Shown here one piece after another: positions 40,882 to 48,880 of a stretch of 64,000 nt of DNA. Below the pieces are notes generated by a model. The model was not told where the DNA came from, did not search any database, and worked only from the letters and a program-made list of their open reading frames with translations. A program made the position numbers and the translations under genes. The stretch comes from Ruminococcus sp. XPD3002 (GTDB taxonomy: Bacteria > Bacillota > Clostridia > Oscillospirales > Ruminococcaceae): NCBI GenBank assembly GCA_900119535.1, contig FPJT01000005.1, positions 124,001 to 188,000 on the forward strand, written 5' to 3'. The number at the start of each line of letters is the position of its first letter. Position 1 is the first letter of the stretch.

Positions 40882-40894
40882 AGGAGAAAAAGAA

Positions 40895-41188
40895 ATGAAA
40901 TGTGTATTATTAGCAATTACTTTAATTGCAAATCGAATTGCAGTAGGCGTATATAAAAATACAAAGAATAGAATAACGAAACTAATAATAAAAATAATTC
41001 CAGTTTTATTAACTCTTGTAATAATATTATACGCAGTATTAAAAAAAGAAGTAGATAATATAGATTATCTGCTTTTATTTATATTAGAATGTATTAACCT
41101 TGTTAGTATTCTTCTTATGATTGAACAGCCAAAATTTCCAAAGAGTGCTGAAAAAGAATTACATGAGTATATATCAAAAAATGAGTAA
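40895..41188 (+). CDS. Small membrane protein, unknown
   Basis: A 97-residue protein with AAAGGAG upstream of ATG 40895. It has an N-terminal hydrophobic helix (CVLLAITLIANRIAVGVY) and two further segments (IIPVLLTLVIILYAVL; YLLLFILECINLVSILLMIE), then a charged tail. Three membrane passes are likely. There is no recognised family. It belongs to the run of small genes between parB and ssb. Confidence 0.6.
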   Translation: MKCVLLAITLIANRIAVGVYKNTKNRITKLIIKIIPVLLTLVIILYAVLKKEVDNIDYLLLFILECINLVSILLMIEQPKFPKSAEKELHEYISKNE

Positions 41189-41227
41189 GTTATGGATATA
41201 CACAATAAAAATAAGGGAGGTGAAAAA

Positions 41228-41662
41228 ATGAATTGTACAACACCCGAAGAAATGATAATCATGCTCATCGGTCAGAATCGTGGTACACACAATTTCATTG
41301 ATAAGAGCAGATTGATAGAGCTTGCGCTTGAAAATGGAATCGAAGATGTTTCTGATAAAATGTATAAAAAGGATATCGCTGTCGCCCTTGCTGAAAAGAT
41401 CGGCTATGCTGAGCTTGCAAAGTTAGCATCTGTTGGGGTATCGTCGCTTGAATTGCAGAAGAAGTTCGGCATCACAAATGCAGAAGTAAAGAAAATGGCT
41501 GACGGTGGCTTTATCACAGTAGTCGGCACAGAATCTTTCCGAATGTACGGAAAAACTTGTCGAGCAAATTTATACAGCCCCTATGATTATTTTAAGTCCG
41601 AGGAAGAAGTTATAAACTGGCTTGTAGAGCATTCCAGAAGAGGTAAGCGCCATGACAGATAG
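41228..41662 (+). CDS. Unknown soluble protein with possible helix-turn-helix
   Basis: A 144-residue protein starting at ATG 41228 behind GGGAGGTG. The middle part (YKKDIAVALAEKIGYAELAK, then VSSLELQKKFGITNAEVKKM) reads as two helix-turn-helix-like units, similar to segments seen in phage and plasmid accessory proteins. The C-terminus (YDYFKSEEEVINWLVEHSRR) is helical. It overlaps the next gene by 11 nt. A DNA-binding or replication-accessory role fits but is not shown. Confidence 0.6.
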   Translation: MNCTTPEEMIIMLIGQNRGTHNFIDKSRLIELALENGIEDVSDKMYKKDIAVALAEKIGYAELAKLASVGVSSLELQKKFGITNAEVKKMADGGFITVVGTESFRMYGKTCRANLYSPYDYFKSEEEVINWLVEHSRRGKRHDR

Positions 41663-41924
41663 AGAAAAAAGCGAAGCGATGAGAGCACTTCGTTCCATAA
41701 CTACAGCAATACGTGAAGTTGAGAAGCAAACCAGTACGAAAATACTATGGAATGCAGGAATGTCCATAGATAATAAATCAGCTACAGTTTGTTTTGTAGG
41801 ATATAATGAAATAGACTACAATATACCATATCATATCTTCAGAACAATCCCTCCAAAAAGAATGGTTATCGAAGTATCACGAGCTTTGTCCATTGATTTT
41901 AACGATTATGGAGAGGAAAGTTGA
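41652..41924 (+). CDS. Small conserved-looking protein, unknown
   Basis: A 90-residue protein starting within the end of the previous gene (11-nt overlap, AGAGGTAAG upstream). It has an N-terminal helix (MTDREKSEAMRALRSITTAI), then beta-like segments (SATVCFVGYNEIDYNIPYHI) and a helix with RMVIEVSRALSIDF. Its stop codon TGA is part of a copy of the distributed palindrome, which is notable because the palindrome must therefore be selected for reasons other than this protein. The family is not recognised. Confidence 0.6.
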   Translation: MTDREKSEAMRALRSITTAIREVEKQTSTKILWNAGMSIDNKSATVCFVGYNEIDYNIPYHIFRTIPPKRMVIEVSRALSIDFNDYGEES

Positions 41925-41937
41925 TACTTGTATCAAC
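41920..41937. repeat. Palindrome copy 3, at a gene end
   Basis: GTTGATACTTGTATCAAC, perfect 8-bp arms plus matching inner C/G. It supplies the stop codon of the preceding gene and ends just before the ribosome binding site of the next. Confidence 0.7.
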
Positions 41938-41954
41938 GAACAAGGAGATAGAGA

Positions 41955-42119
41955 ATGAAGAAAAATATCTTCAGCATAAAATACCTGCTATTTTTATTAG
42001 TTCTGGTTATTTCTATTGTTTTAATTTGCGCTATAGGGAAAAACCAAGATTTAAACCATAAATCATCCAAAAGCGAAACCAGAATACAAAGCACAGAACC
42101 TTTAATACTGGATATGTAA
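41955..42119 (+). CDS. 54-residue single-pass membrane protein
   Basis: A short gene with AAGGAG nine bases before ATG 41955, lying between two palindrome copies. The product has a basic start (MKKNIFSIKY), one strong membrane helix (LLFLLVLVISIVLICAIG) and a polar tail of about 25 residues. It could be an anchored small regulator or a lytic/entry-exclusion-type peptide; the sequence cannot tell. It ends 50 nt before ssb. Confidence 0.55.
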   Translation: MKKNIFSIKYLLFLLVLVISIVLICAIGKNQDLNHKSSKSETRIQSTEPLILDM

Positions 42120-42123
42120 ATTA

Positions 42124-42143
42124 CGTTGATACAAATATCAACG
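42124..42143. repeat. Palindrome copy 4, intergenic before ssb
   Basis: CGTTGATACAAATATCAACG, identical to copy 2 but outside any coding frame, 26 bp before the ssb start. Its exact match to coding copies is strong evidence that DNA sequence, not peptide, is conserved. Confidence 0.75.
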
Positions 42144-42169
42144 CAAAAATTAATATGGAGGAATTAACA

Positions 42170-42559
42170 ATGAACAAATCAATTCTCGTGGGTAGGTTAT
42201 CAGCTGATCCTGAGCTGAGAAAAACAGAGAGTGGCATTTCAGTGTGCCGTTTTACTATCGCTGTTCAGGAGGACTATAAGAACAAGGATGGTTCAAGGGA
42301 TGTGGACTTTATCCAGTGTAAAGCTTGGCGTTCAACTGCTGATTTTGTAGTAAAATACTTCAAAAAAGGCAGCAGAATAGCAGTTTCAGGTAAGATAAAA
42401 AGTGATAACTACGATAAAAATGGAGAGAAACGTACTTTTACATATGTTAAAGTAGATTCTGCGGAATTTTGTGGATACAACAAATCTGTGGATAGCGACA
42501 TTGAGGTCGATTTTGCAGCCGAATTTGATGAGATAGTAGCAGAAGAAACACCATTTTAA
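42170..42559 (+). CDS. ssb: Single-stranded DNA-binding protein
   Basis: A 129-residue SSB with an OB fold: MNKSILVGRLSADPELRKTE, then GISVCRFTIAVQEDYKNKDG, DFIQCKAWRSTADFVVKYFK and GSRIAVSGKIKSDNYDKNGE. The C-terminus is acidic (EFDEIVAEETPF), matching the protein-interaction tail of SSBs. I start at ATG 42170, because GGAGG lies within the ATG 42155 alternative. It probably covers single strands of the element during replication or transfer; conjugative elements often encode their own copy. Confidence 0.93.
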   Translation: MNKSILVGRLSADPELRKTESGISVCRFTIAVQEDYKNKDGSRDVDFIQCKAWRSTADFVVKYFKKGSRIAVSGKIKSDNYDKNGEKRTFTYVKVDSAEFCGYNKSVDSDIEVDFAAEFDEIVAEETPF

Positions 42560-42622
42560 ACTGTTTGAGTGATTTTTTCTATTTCAATGGAGATTTTACA
42601 AGATATTATGAGGAGGTATAAC

Positions 42623-43357
42623 ATGAAAGTAAAATTATTAAATGTTCTTGTTCCTGTAACTTGCATGGCGCTTCTTTGCTCATGTGGAAATGCAGCAGAA
42701 AGTGCCGGTAATAACGATAAAGAAAAAAACGTGAAAACAAATGAACCAGCGGTAGAAATAGCTGTTAAGGATTACTTGCACATGGAAGTTGAAGGATATG
42801 ATACAGTTGGAAAATTGAAAACGTATGGTATAGATACTGTAAAGATAGCAGAAGATAACAAAAAAGCATTTAAAATTCCTGAAGATGATACAAATGATAC
42901 TGCTTTGACAGCTGCTGTTAATTGCCTTAATTCATATCTCGAACCAAAGACAGATAAATATGAGCTTCTTTCTAATGGCGATGTTGTCGTTTTTCAGTTC
43001 AATGCTAATTATAACGATATAAAGAGCTTGTATAACGTTGATATTAATATAGAAAATGCCGAACTGACTGTTAGCGGCTTGAATCCACTTAAAGAAATAG
43101 ATCCTTTTGATTATGTAGAATGCCAGTTTCTTCACCTTCCAGCAGAACTGGGAGAGAATTTAATAAATGCTCTTGTAACAGATAATACAATAGGAGACTC
43201 TCAGATCAAGTGTAAAATTGACAAGGATGTAGTTAAATCCGGTGAAAAAGTTACCGTTGAGTACTACACGATCTCAGATCAGTATACGCTTGAACAACTC
43301 TTTGCAATGCAAGGATATAAACCAACAAGGTTATCAAAAGAATATATTGCAGAATAA
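42623..43357 (+). CDS. Lipoprotein of unknown function
   Basis: A 244-residue protein with a lipoprotein signal peptide (VKLLNVLVPVTCMALLCSCG), cleaved before the cysteine in L-L-C-S-C, then a polar linker (NNDKEKNVKTNEPAVEI) and a ~200-residue external domain. Start ATG 43357-proximal alternatives are not needed, since AGGAGG lies seven bases before ATG 42623. It is directly upstream of the pcfB homologue. It may be a surface-exclusion or mating-related lipoprotein, an idea from position alone. A half copy of the palindrome (43036 region) is present but too degenerate to count. Confidence 0.7.
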   Translation: MKVKLLNVLVPVTCMALLCSCGNAAESAGNNDKEKNVKTNEPAVEIAVKDYLHMEVEGYDTVGKLKTYGIDTVKIAEDNKKAFKIPEDDTNDTALTAAVNCLNSYLEPKTDKYELLSNGDVVVFQFNANYNDIKSLYNVDINIENAELTVSGLNPLKEIDPFDYVECQFLHLPAELGENLINALVTDNTIGDSQIKCKIDKDVVKSGEKVTVEYYTISDQYTLEQLFAMQGYKPTRLSKEYIAE

Positions 43358-43420
43358 ACCAACATAAAAGGATTGGTCTTAACATTAATATCTTATTAAG
43401 ATAGACAGGAGGGTTCAAAA

Positions 43421-45331
43421 ATGAATATGAGCGATGATATAGCAGGAGCCGTTATAAATGTTTCTGCTAAAACTGTTGGTGAAGCAGCTCACGCAACAAG
43501 AACTATTATTGAAGCTCTTATACGTCTTATGCGGATCTTAGAAGAAAGCAAGCGCAGAGTTGATGTTCATAATCAAGAAATCAACGATATCAAAAGTGGA
43601 AAGATATCTACTAAAGCTCTGATAGAGCATTGTAGACAAAATCATGAGCAAATAGTTTTTTCTGAGCAAGGAATGTCAAAACATGATGCCTCAATACTTG
43701 CATCAAGAGCAAAGAAATGTGGTATACCCATAGCTTTTCATAAAGAAAACGGAAAAGATAATATCTACGCAAGCATACGTCAAAGCGATCTTGCGGTATA
43801 TAAGCAGCTTACAACAGAGTTGATAAAGGAGAAACTTCAGATCAGACCGCAAGAACTTAGTAACTTTAAATGCAAAGAATGGGAAATCCCTTTCATAAAT
43901 GCCGAACTGAAAAAATATGATCTTTCCGCTCAGTTTGCAGCAACAAATAACGGAGACTATATTGCAATTTATGAATCATCTGACGCTAAGGCTATAGAGA
44001 TTGCTCGTTCCGAATTTGTTCGCAAAGCAAATGAAATTGAGAATTCAATAGAATTTTCAAGGGATAAGGACGGTTTCTACAATATAACTGATAAAATTTC
44101 AGGCAAAACTTTCCCTTTTGATGATACTCCCAATAGAACCTTTATTTCTCGTCAACTACAGAAGCAGTTCGGTTATGACGATAATAAGGCAAATATCGCA
44201 GCGCAGAAATTCGGAAAAGAAATGCTTTCCGGAGAGATAAAAGAAAAGTATTTTAGTGATGATCCTACGGCAGAGTTTTCATATATATCTAAGGTATCAT
44301 GGGATAATGAGGATCTACTTGTAAAAAACTATGATTGTTATTTTGTAACACCTAAAGAGGACGGAGTTGCGAGAGTAGTATATCAGGACAATGACGGAAA
44401 CTTTGCTGTACTCAATCCACCTCGAATGACTAAATTACATATGCGTTCTATACTTGAAAATGAGCTTGGCATTAAAGATCATCACGAACAAGATGCATTA
44501 ATAGCCAAAGCAGAGCATGTTTCAAGTGTTAATTCAAGATATCGTAGTATTATGGGTGTCAATACTGATTTGCACAAACATGATGTAACATTTGAAAAGT
44601 CTGCATTTGATATGAAGGACACTGCAATTGTTTCAGGTATGCGTCGGACCGATGATAACGGAAATACATATACCAAAAGCCAACCACTTGATAGTATTTC
44701 AACATCGATAGCTCGAAAAGATCTTAATACATTTGAAATCGATAGTACTGCAATAGTGACAGAGACAGATCAGAATGGTCTTTCTCAAAGTGTACCAAAT
44801 ACTCATCATCTTGTCCTCTCTTTTTCAAACAAGAAATCAGCATTGCATGAACTACAAGAAATGTATCAAAAGCAAGGTGTTCCTGAAGCAGCTGCAAAGG
44901 ATATAGCAAAGAATGTATACAAGAAAGCTGAACTCCAGAATGCTTCTCCTATCATAGCTATAGAGAAAACCAAAGATACAACCGTTATGTTCACAAATGG
45001 CAATAAAAAAATTGAGATCTCAACCGTAGATCGAAACGGTGCTATCGAAGCACTTTCAGAAGAATACGGAATACCGAAAGAGGATGCATCTGTAATCATG
45101 GAAAAAGCAGATGATATCATTGTTACAAGCAGTAGTACAGAAGTCAAGGTTGATACAAATATCAACGAACTTGCGATTGATAGCTATAAGAACGGTCATG
45201 AATTACATCCCGAAGGAAATATTCTTTCGGATTCGGCTGATAAAGTATCATCGACACTTGATAAAACAGTTGATACAATAGACGATATATCCGAGGGGAT
45301 AGAGGAAGTTGCATCACGAGGAGGTAGATAG
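43421..45331 (+). CDS. PcfB/DUF3801-family protein of element 2
   Basis: A 636-residue homologue of 31676-33049. The N-terminal part matches PcfB/DUF3801 (GAVINVSAKTVGEAAHATRT; KCGIPIAFHKENGKDNIYAS), followed by four or more repeated modules with an F-x-x-x-x-x-x-x-A-x-x-F-G-x-E pattern. The extra ~180 C-terminal residues include V-D-T-N-I-N-E, encoded by a palindrome copy, and a low-complexity aspartate/serine tail. The start has GGAGGG seven bases upstream. It would help recruit relaxosomes to the coupling protein of element 2. It overlaps the virD4 region by ribosome binding site only. Confidence 0.82.
   Translation: MNMSDDIAGAVINVSAKTVGEAAHATRTIIEALIRLMRILEESKRRVDVHNQEINDIKSGKISTKALIEHCRQNHEQIVFSEQGMSKHDASILASRAKKCGIPIAFHKENGKDNIYASIRQSDLAVYKQLTTELIKEKLQIRPQELSNFKCKEWEIPFINAELKKYDLSAQFAATNNGDYIAIYESSDAKAIEIARSEFVRKANEIENSIEFSRDKDGFYNITDKISGKTFPFDDTPNRTFISRQLQKQFGYDDNKANIAAQKFGKEMLSGEIKEKYFSDDPTAEFSYISKVSWDNEDLLVKNYDCYFVTPKEDGVARVVYQDNDGNFAVLNPPRMTKLHMRSILENELGIKDHHEQDALIAKAEHVSSVNSRYRSIMGVNTDLHKHDVTFEKSAFDMKDTAIVSGMRRTDDNGNTYTKSQPLDSISTSIARKDLNTFEIDSTAIVTETDQNGLSQSVPNTHHLVLSFSNKKSALHELQEMYQKQGVPEAAAKDIAKNVYKKAELQNASPIIAIEKTKDTTVMFTNGNKKIEISTVDRNGAIEALSEEYGIPKEDASVIMEKADDIIVTSSSTEVKVDTNINELAIDSYKNGHELHPEGNILSDSADKVSSTLDKTVDTIDDISEGIEEVASRGGR
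45149..45167. repeat. Palindrome copy 5, inside the pcfB-like gene
   Basis: GTTGATACAAATATCAACG. Encodes V-D-T-N-I-N-E near the C-terminus, in a region with no counterpart in the element 1 protein. A degenerate half copy follows at 45269. Confidence 0.7.
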
Positions 45332-45332
45332 T

Positions 45333-47873
45333 ATGTCAGCTTCTCGCCCGAAACCACGTCTTACAAGTACAACGGTCATAATATATGCAGTAGCAGTTTT
45401 GTTTATTACAGCAATATCTGCATTATTAGGCTGTGCTATGGATTTTTCGATAAAGCCAAACGGAAAAATTGACTATACACTCATTGGTGATGGCTTTAGC
45501 AGAGCAACTGATAATCTACCATATTTATTTGATCATATTACTGATAAAAACAGCTACGTGTGCAAAATGACATTTTTCTCTCTTATATGTATAGGTATCT
45601 TCATTTTATACAAATATTCTCAAACACCTAAACGGCTGCATAGAAGAGGCGAAGAACATGGTTCAGCAAAATGGGGCGATGATAAAGAAATGCGGAGCCT
45701 TGCTGAAAAAGAACAAAAGCCTGTATTCAAACCGGTTCTCCGAGATGGAAAGCGAGTGTTTGATAATAAAGGTAATTTTGTTGGTTTTTCAATTGATAAC
45801 AATATCATTTTGACGAAAGAAGTTATGTTGTCACTGAATTATAAGCAACATCTTTTGAACTTCAATGTTCTGGTAATTGGTGGCGCTGGATCAGGTAAAT
45901 CGAGGTTCTACGCAAGACCGAACATTATGCAGCTCAATACATCTTATGTAGTAACAGATCCTAAAGGTGAACTTCTTGCCGATACAGGCAAAATGCTTAT
46001 AGAAGCTGGATATAAAGTCAGAGTATTCAATACAATTGAAATGGAACATTCTAATAATTACAATCCATTTGAATATGTATATGATTTTAACGGCAATGTA
46101 TCTGAAGATAATATAGTAAAAATGGTTGATGTTCTTTTCAATTCTACTAAAGGTGAAGGAGAAAAGGAAGATTTCTGGTCACAAAAAGGTAAATCGATGC
46201 TTCAAGCTATCATTCTTCTGTTATTTGAGGAATCTGAGTATAACATGGAAAAAGATCAGAACGGTAGACTTATTCCGGAAACAAGGGATAAATCCAATCT
46301 TAATTTCTTTGCTGCAACTGAAAAAATGAGAAAGCTTCAATATCCGACTAAAGGCAGAAAAGACGGCTTTTTCTTACAGCACATTGAGGATGAAACCGAT
46401 GAAGAGTACAATATAAGACGAAATGAAGCTTTTCTATGTCCGTTAGATAAGGATTTTATCGAGCTTGAAAAAAGAAAACCAAATTCGCTGGCGCTGCGAT
46501 TATACAAAGAAGTACGTAATGCTCCAGAAGAAACAGGACAATCATTCCTTTCTTCAGCAAACGTAAAAACATTCATGTTCAATATGGAGCATCTATATAA
46601 CCTTACTTGCTGTGATAACATCAACCTTAACACATTAGGTGATGAGAAAACAGCAATTTTTATTGTTATATCTGCGACAAACAGCACTTACAACTTCTTA
46701 GCAGCGATGATGTACACACAGCTATTCGACACACTTGCAAATGTCGCTAACTACAAATACGCTAATAACAATAGGCGTTTAAAAGTACCTGTGCGCTTTA
46801 TAATGGATGAGTTTGCCAACATCGGTCAGATACCTGATTTTGAAAAGGTTATTGCATTTGTCCGGTCTATGGGAATGTCAATCGATGTTATCATCCAGAA
46901 TTTAGCACAGCTTAAATCAAGGTACGAAAATGATAAATGGGAGATTATCACAGGTAACTGCGATAGTCTTTTATTTTTAGGTGGAAAGGAGGAAAGTACA
47001 CTAAAGTCTATTTCAGAACAACTTGGTAAAGAAACCATAGATGTAAAGGGTTCAAATCGAACAAAGGGGAGACAGTCAAGTACATCTGAGAATAATTCTA
47101 TTCTTGGAAGAGAACTGATGCAGCCTAACGAGATATCTACTATGCCTATAAGTGATTGTATATTGCTTATAAGATCGCATAATCCGTTTTACTGCAAAAA
47201 ATATCCTTTAGAAAAACATCCTAACTATGCATTTCTTGCCGATGCCGCTGAAACAAAAGAAGAAAAGGAGGAAAGAACCTTCCAAATTAGTTCAGTTCAT
47301 GCCATTTCTGTAGAGGAACTCCACAAAGTTGATACAAGTATCAACAGCGAAAGTACCGAATCTGATATTCAGAATGATGAAGTTGATACAAATGTCAACG
47401 TAGATATTCCAGAATATGAGTCTGTAACAGAAACGGTATTAATTGATAAATACAATAGTTTGCTTCCGGATATTGAAACACTTAAATTATTTGAGGGTAA
47501 TCAAATTAAGGTTTACGGAAGTGAACAACTATCAGATTCAGAAGTAGAATACGATCATGTCTCTTTTGAATTTGAAAGTCTAAATTTAGGCGATCCTATA
47601 GAAAAGGAGGTTGTTGAGGATGAAGATCAGGAACAAATCACGCCCGACATATTGAATCCAGACGGAAGTTTTGAAGAACCTGTTGATACAAATATCAACG
47701 AAGGTACATATGACAGAGAACAGGAATATGAAGTCCCTGAAGTAAAGACTTCAACTATAGAGGATTTATCCTCGGACGATATAAAGGAAACGATTGAAAC
47801 TACATCGAGCAGAACAGTAACTTCTGACATGATCGAAGATGTTGATTTCAATTCCGAATATGATTTATTTTAG
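45333..47873 (+). CDS. virD4: VirD4/TcpA-type coupling protein of element 2
   Basis: An 846-residue coupling ATPase. Two N-terminal membrane segments precede RRGEEHGSAKWGDDKEM; the P-loop is VIGGAGSGKSRFYARPN and Walker B RFIMDEFANIGQIPDFEKV, followed by IIQNLAQLKSRYEND. It is longer than the element 1 protein: an extra acidic C-terminal tail of about 190 residues contains three palindrome-derived sequences (V-D-T-S-I-N, V-D-T-N-V-N, V-D-T-N-I-N). Start ATG 45333 follows GAGGAGG; the longer frame from 45309 lies in the previous gene. The tail could bind the relaxosome, as acidic tails of coupling proteins do. Confidence 0.93.
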   Translation: MSASRPKPRLTSTTVIIYAVAVLFITAISALLGCAMDFSIKPNGKIDYTLIGDGFSRATDNLPYLFDHITDKNSYVCKMTFFSLICIGIFILYKYSQTPKRLHRRGEEHGSAKWGDDKEMRSLAEKEQKPVFKPVLRDGKRVFDNKGNFVGFSIDNNIILTKEVMLSLNYKQHLLNFNVLVIGGAGSGKSRFYARPNIMQLNTSYVVTDPKGELLADTGKMLIEAGYKVRVFNTIEMEHSNNYNPFEYVYDFNGNVSEDNIVKMVDVLFNSTKGEGEKEDFWSQKGKSMLQAIILLLFEESEYNMEKDQNGRLIPETRDKSNLNFFAATEKMRKLQYPTKGRKDGFFLQHIEDETDEEYNIRRNEAFLCPLDKDFIELEKRKPNSLALRLYKEVRNAPEETGQSFLSSANVKTFMFNMEHLYNLTCCDNINLNTLGDEKTAIFIVISATNSTYNFLAAMMYTQLFDTLANVANYKYANNNRRLKVPVRFIMDEFANIGQIPDFEKVIAFVRSMGMSIDVIIQNLAQLKSRYENDKWEIITGNCDSLLFLGGKEESTLKSISEQLGKETIDVKGSNRTKGRQSSTSENNSILGRELMQPNEISTMPISDCILLIRSHNPFYCKKYPLEKHPNYAFLADAAETKEEKEERTFQISSVHAISVEELHKVDTSINSESTESDIQNDEVDTNVNVDIPEYESVTETVLIDKYNSLLPDIETLKLFEGNQIKVYGSEQLSDSEVEYDHVSFEFESLNLGDPIEKEVVEDEDQEQITPDILNPDGSFEEPVDTNINEGTYDREQEYEVPEVKTSTIEDLSSDDIKETIETTSSRTVTSDMIEDVDFNSEYDLF
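47328..47345. repeat. Palindrome copy 6, inside virD4
   Basis: GTTGATACAAGTATCAAC, arms matching over 8 bp. Encodes V-D-T-S-I-N in the acidic tail. Confidence 0.7.
47382..47400. repeat. Palindrome copy 7, inside virD4
   Basis: GTTGATACAAATGTCAACG, one change in the right arm (TATCAAC to TGTCAAC). Encodes V-D-T-N-V-N. It lies 36 bp after copy 6. Confidence 0.65.
47682..47700. repeat. Palindrome copy 8, inside virD4
   Basis: GTTGATACAAATATCAACG, full consensus. Encodes V-D-T-N-I-N-E. Confidence 0.7.
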
Positions 47874-47886
47874 AGAGGTAATTAAA

Positions 47887-48318
47887 ATGAAAAAGATTAT
47901 TACACATATGGCAACAATCCTTATGACAGTTTTTACACTCGCAATTATGACAGCACTTCCAGTGTCCGCTTTTGCTGCTGATGATAATACAGCAATTGTT
48001 GTTTCAGAGGAATATGAAGATAACGATGCAACTGAAACAATTATTCTTATGGAAAATGATGGTTCAGCTCCGATTATTCAGCCGCTTGATTCAGGTTCGA
48101 CTGCTGCTGATGCTGCTTATGAGAGTACAATGGACTTCATTCTGACATGGATCAGACGTATAGGTGCTGCTGTGGCACTTTTCGGTGCAATAATTCTTGC
48201 GCTTGCACTTAAAAAGGATGATGCTGATCAAAAGGAAAATGGAATAAAAACAATGGTTGCAGGATTCGTTGTATGGGCGATTACTGGTGCCGTTGATATG
48301 TTTGATCTATTCACATGA
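47887..48318 (+). CDS. Maff2/VirB2-like pilin of element 2
   Basis: A 143-residue protein with a clear signal peptide (ITHMATILMTVFTLAIMTAL, cleavage near VSAFA-A), a ~60-residue acidic external region and a two-helix pilin core: MDFILTWIRRIGAAVALFGA, IILALALKKDDADQKENGIK, then TMVAGFVVWAITGAVDMFDL. The core lines up with the element 1 pilin (W-x-x-R-x-G, K-x-D-D, final D-M-F). Start ATG 47887 is used over an upstream frame that lies inside virD4. A strong hairpin follows the gene. Confidence 0.83.
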   Translation: MKKIITHMATILMTVFTLAIMTALPVSAFAADDNTAIVVSEEYEDNDATETIILMENDGSAPIIQPLDSGSTAADAAYESTMDFILTWIRRIGAAVALFGAIILALALKKDDADQKENGIKTMVAGFVVWAITGAVDMFDLFT

Positions 48319-48327
48319 TAAATTTGT

Positions 48328-48356
48328 ATTCTGCCCTTGTTTTTCAAGGGCAGAAT
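48328..48356 (+). promoter_or_regulatory. Stable hairpin after the pilin gene of element 2
   Basis: ATTCTGCCCTTG (48328-48339) and its exact 12-bp complement (48345-48356), with a T-only loop. No T-tract follows the stem. Positioned 10 bp after the pilin stop, exactly as in element 1, though with unrelated sequence. Confidence 0.7.
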
Positions 48357-48380
48357 ACTCTACAATCACAGGAGTTCAAA

Positions 48381-48863
48381 ATGGAAATATTAAATTTTTT
48401 TAGTATACTCCCGATTCCGCCGAGTGGCTCTCCTAACGATCTTGCACAAGATGGGATTGTGTTTTTTACTACATGGCTTTCACGAATAGGTGGAATTATT
48501 GCATTTATAGGAGCCATAAAGTTAGCTTTAGCAATAAAAGACGATCATACCAGAGAGCAGACAGGTGCTATTCTAATGATGGTGTCTGGATTTATGATAA
48601 TTACAGCTGTAAACGATTTATCTATATTCGATATTCCGGCAACATACTCAGATGCAGCTGCTGAACTCGAATTTCAATCAATAATGGATTTTATTGGTAA
48701 ATGGGCAAGAAGAGTAGGAGCGTTCGGAATGTTTATGGGAGCCGTTATGCTTGCTTTTTCAATGAAGGATAATGATGCAGCACAAAAAGTTATTGCTATA
48801 AAGTCATTGGCTTCAGGTGGAATTGTTGTTGCTGTATCAGGGATTCTAAATACATTCGTATAA
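48381..48863 (+). CDS. Tandem-fused double pilin-like protein
   Basis: A 160-residue protein containing two copies of the pilin core in one chain: copy 1 TTWLSRIGGIIAFIGAIKLA with LAIKDDHTREQTGAI and a membrane helix; copy 2 MDFIGKWARRVGAFGMFMGA with FSMKDNDAAQKVIAIK and a final helix. The order and spacing of W-x-x-R-x-G, K-D-[DN] and the hydrophobic tail repeat exactly, so this is a head-to-tail fusion by duplication. There is no signal peptide. Start ATG 48381 has AGGAG seven bases upstream. Element 1 has only one pilin gene. A role as a minor or adaptor pilin is inferred. Confidence 0.78.
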   Translation: MEILNFFSILPIPPSGSPNDLAQDGIVFFTTWLSRIGGIIAFIGAIKLALAIKDDHTREQTGAILMMVSGFMIITAVNDLSIFDIPATYSDAAAELEFQSIMDFIGKWARRVGAFGMFMGAVMLAFSMKDNDAAQKVIAIKSLASGGIVVAVSGILNTFV

Positions 48864-48880
48864 GTAACAGGAGGATTAAA

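Noticed and set aside
43030..43056. Palindrome-like CGTTGATATTAATAT in the lipoprotein gene.
   Set aside because: The right half does not match TATCAAC; within AT-rich DNA half matches are expected.
45262..45290. A further palindrome copy after copy 5 (GTTGATACAATAGACG).
   Set aside because: Only the left half matches. It may be a decayed site; I did not count it.
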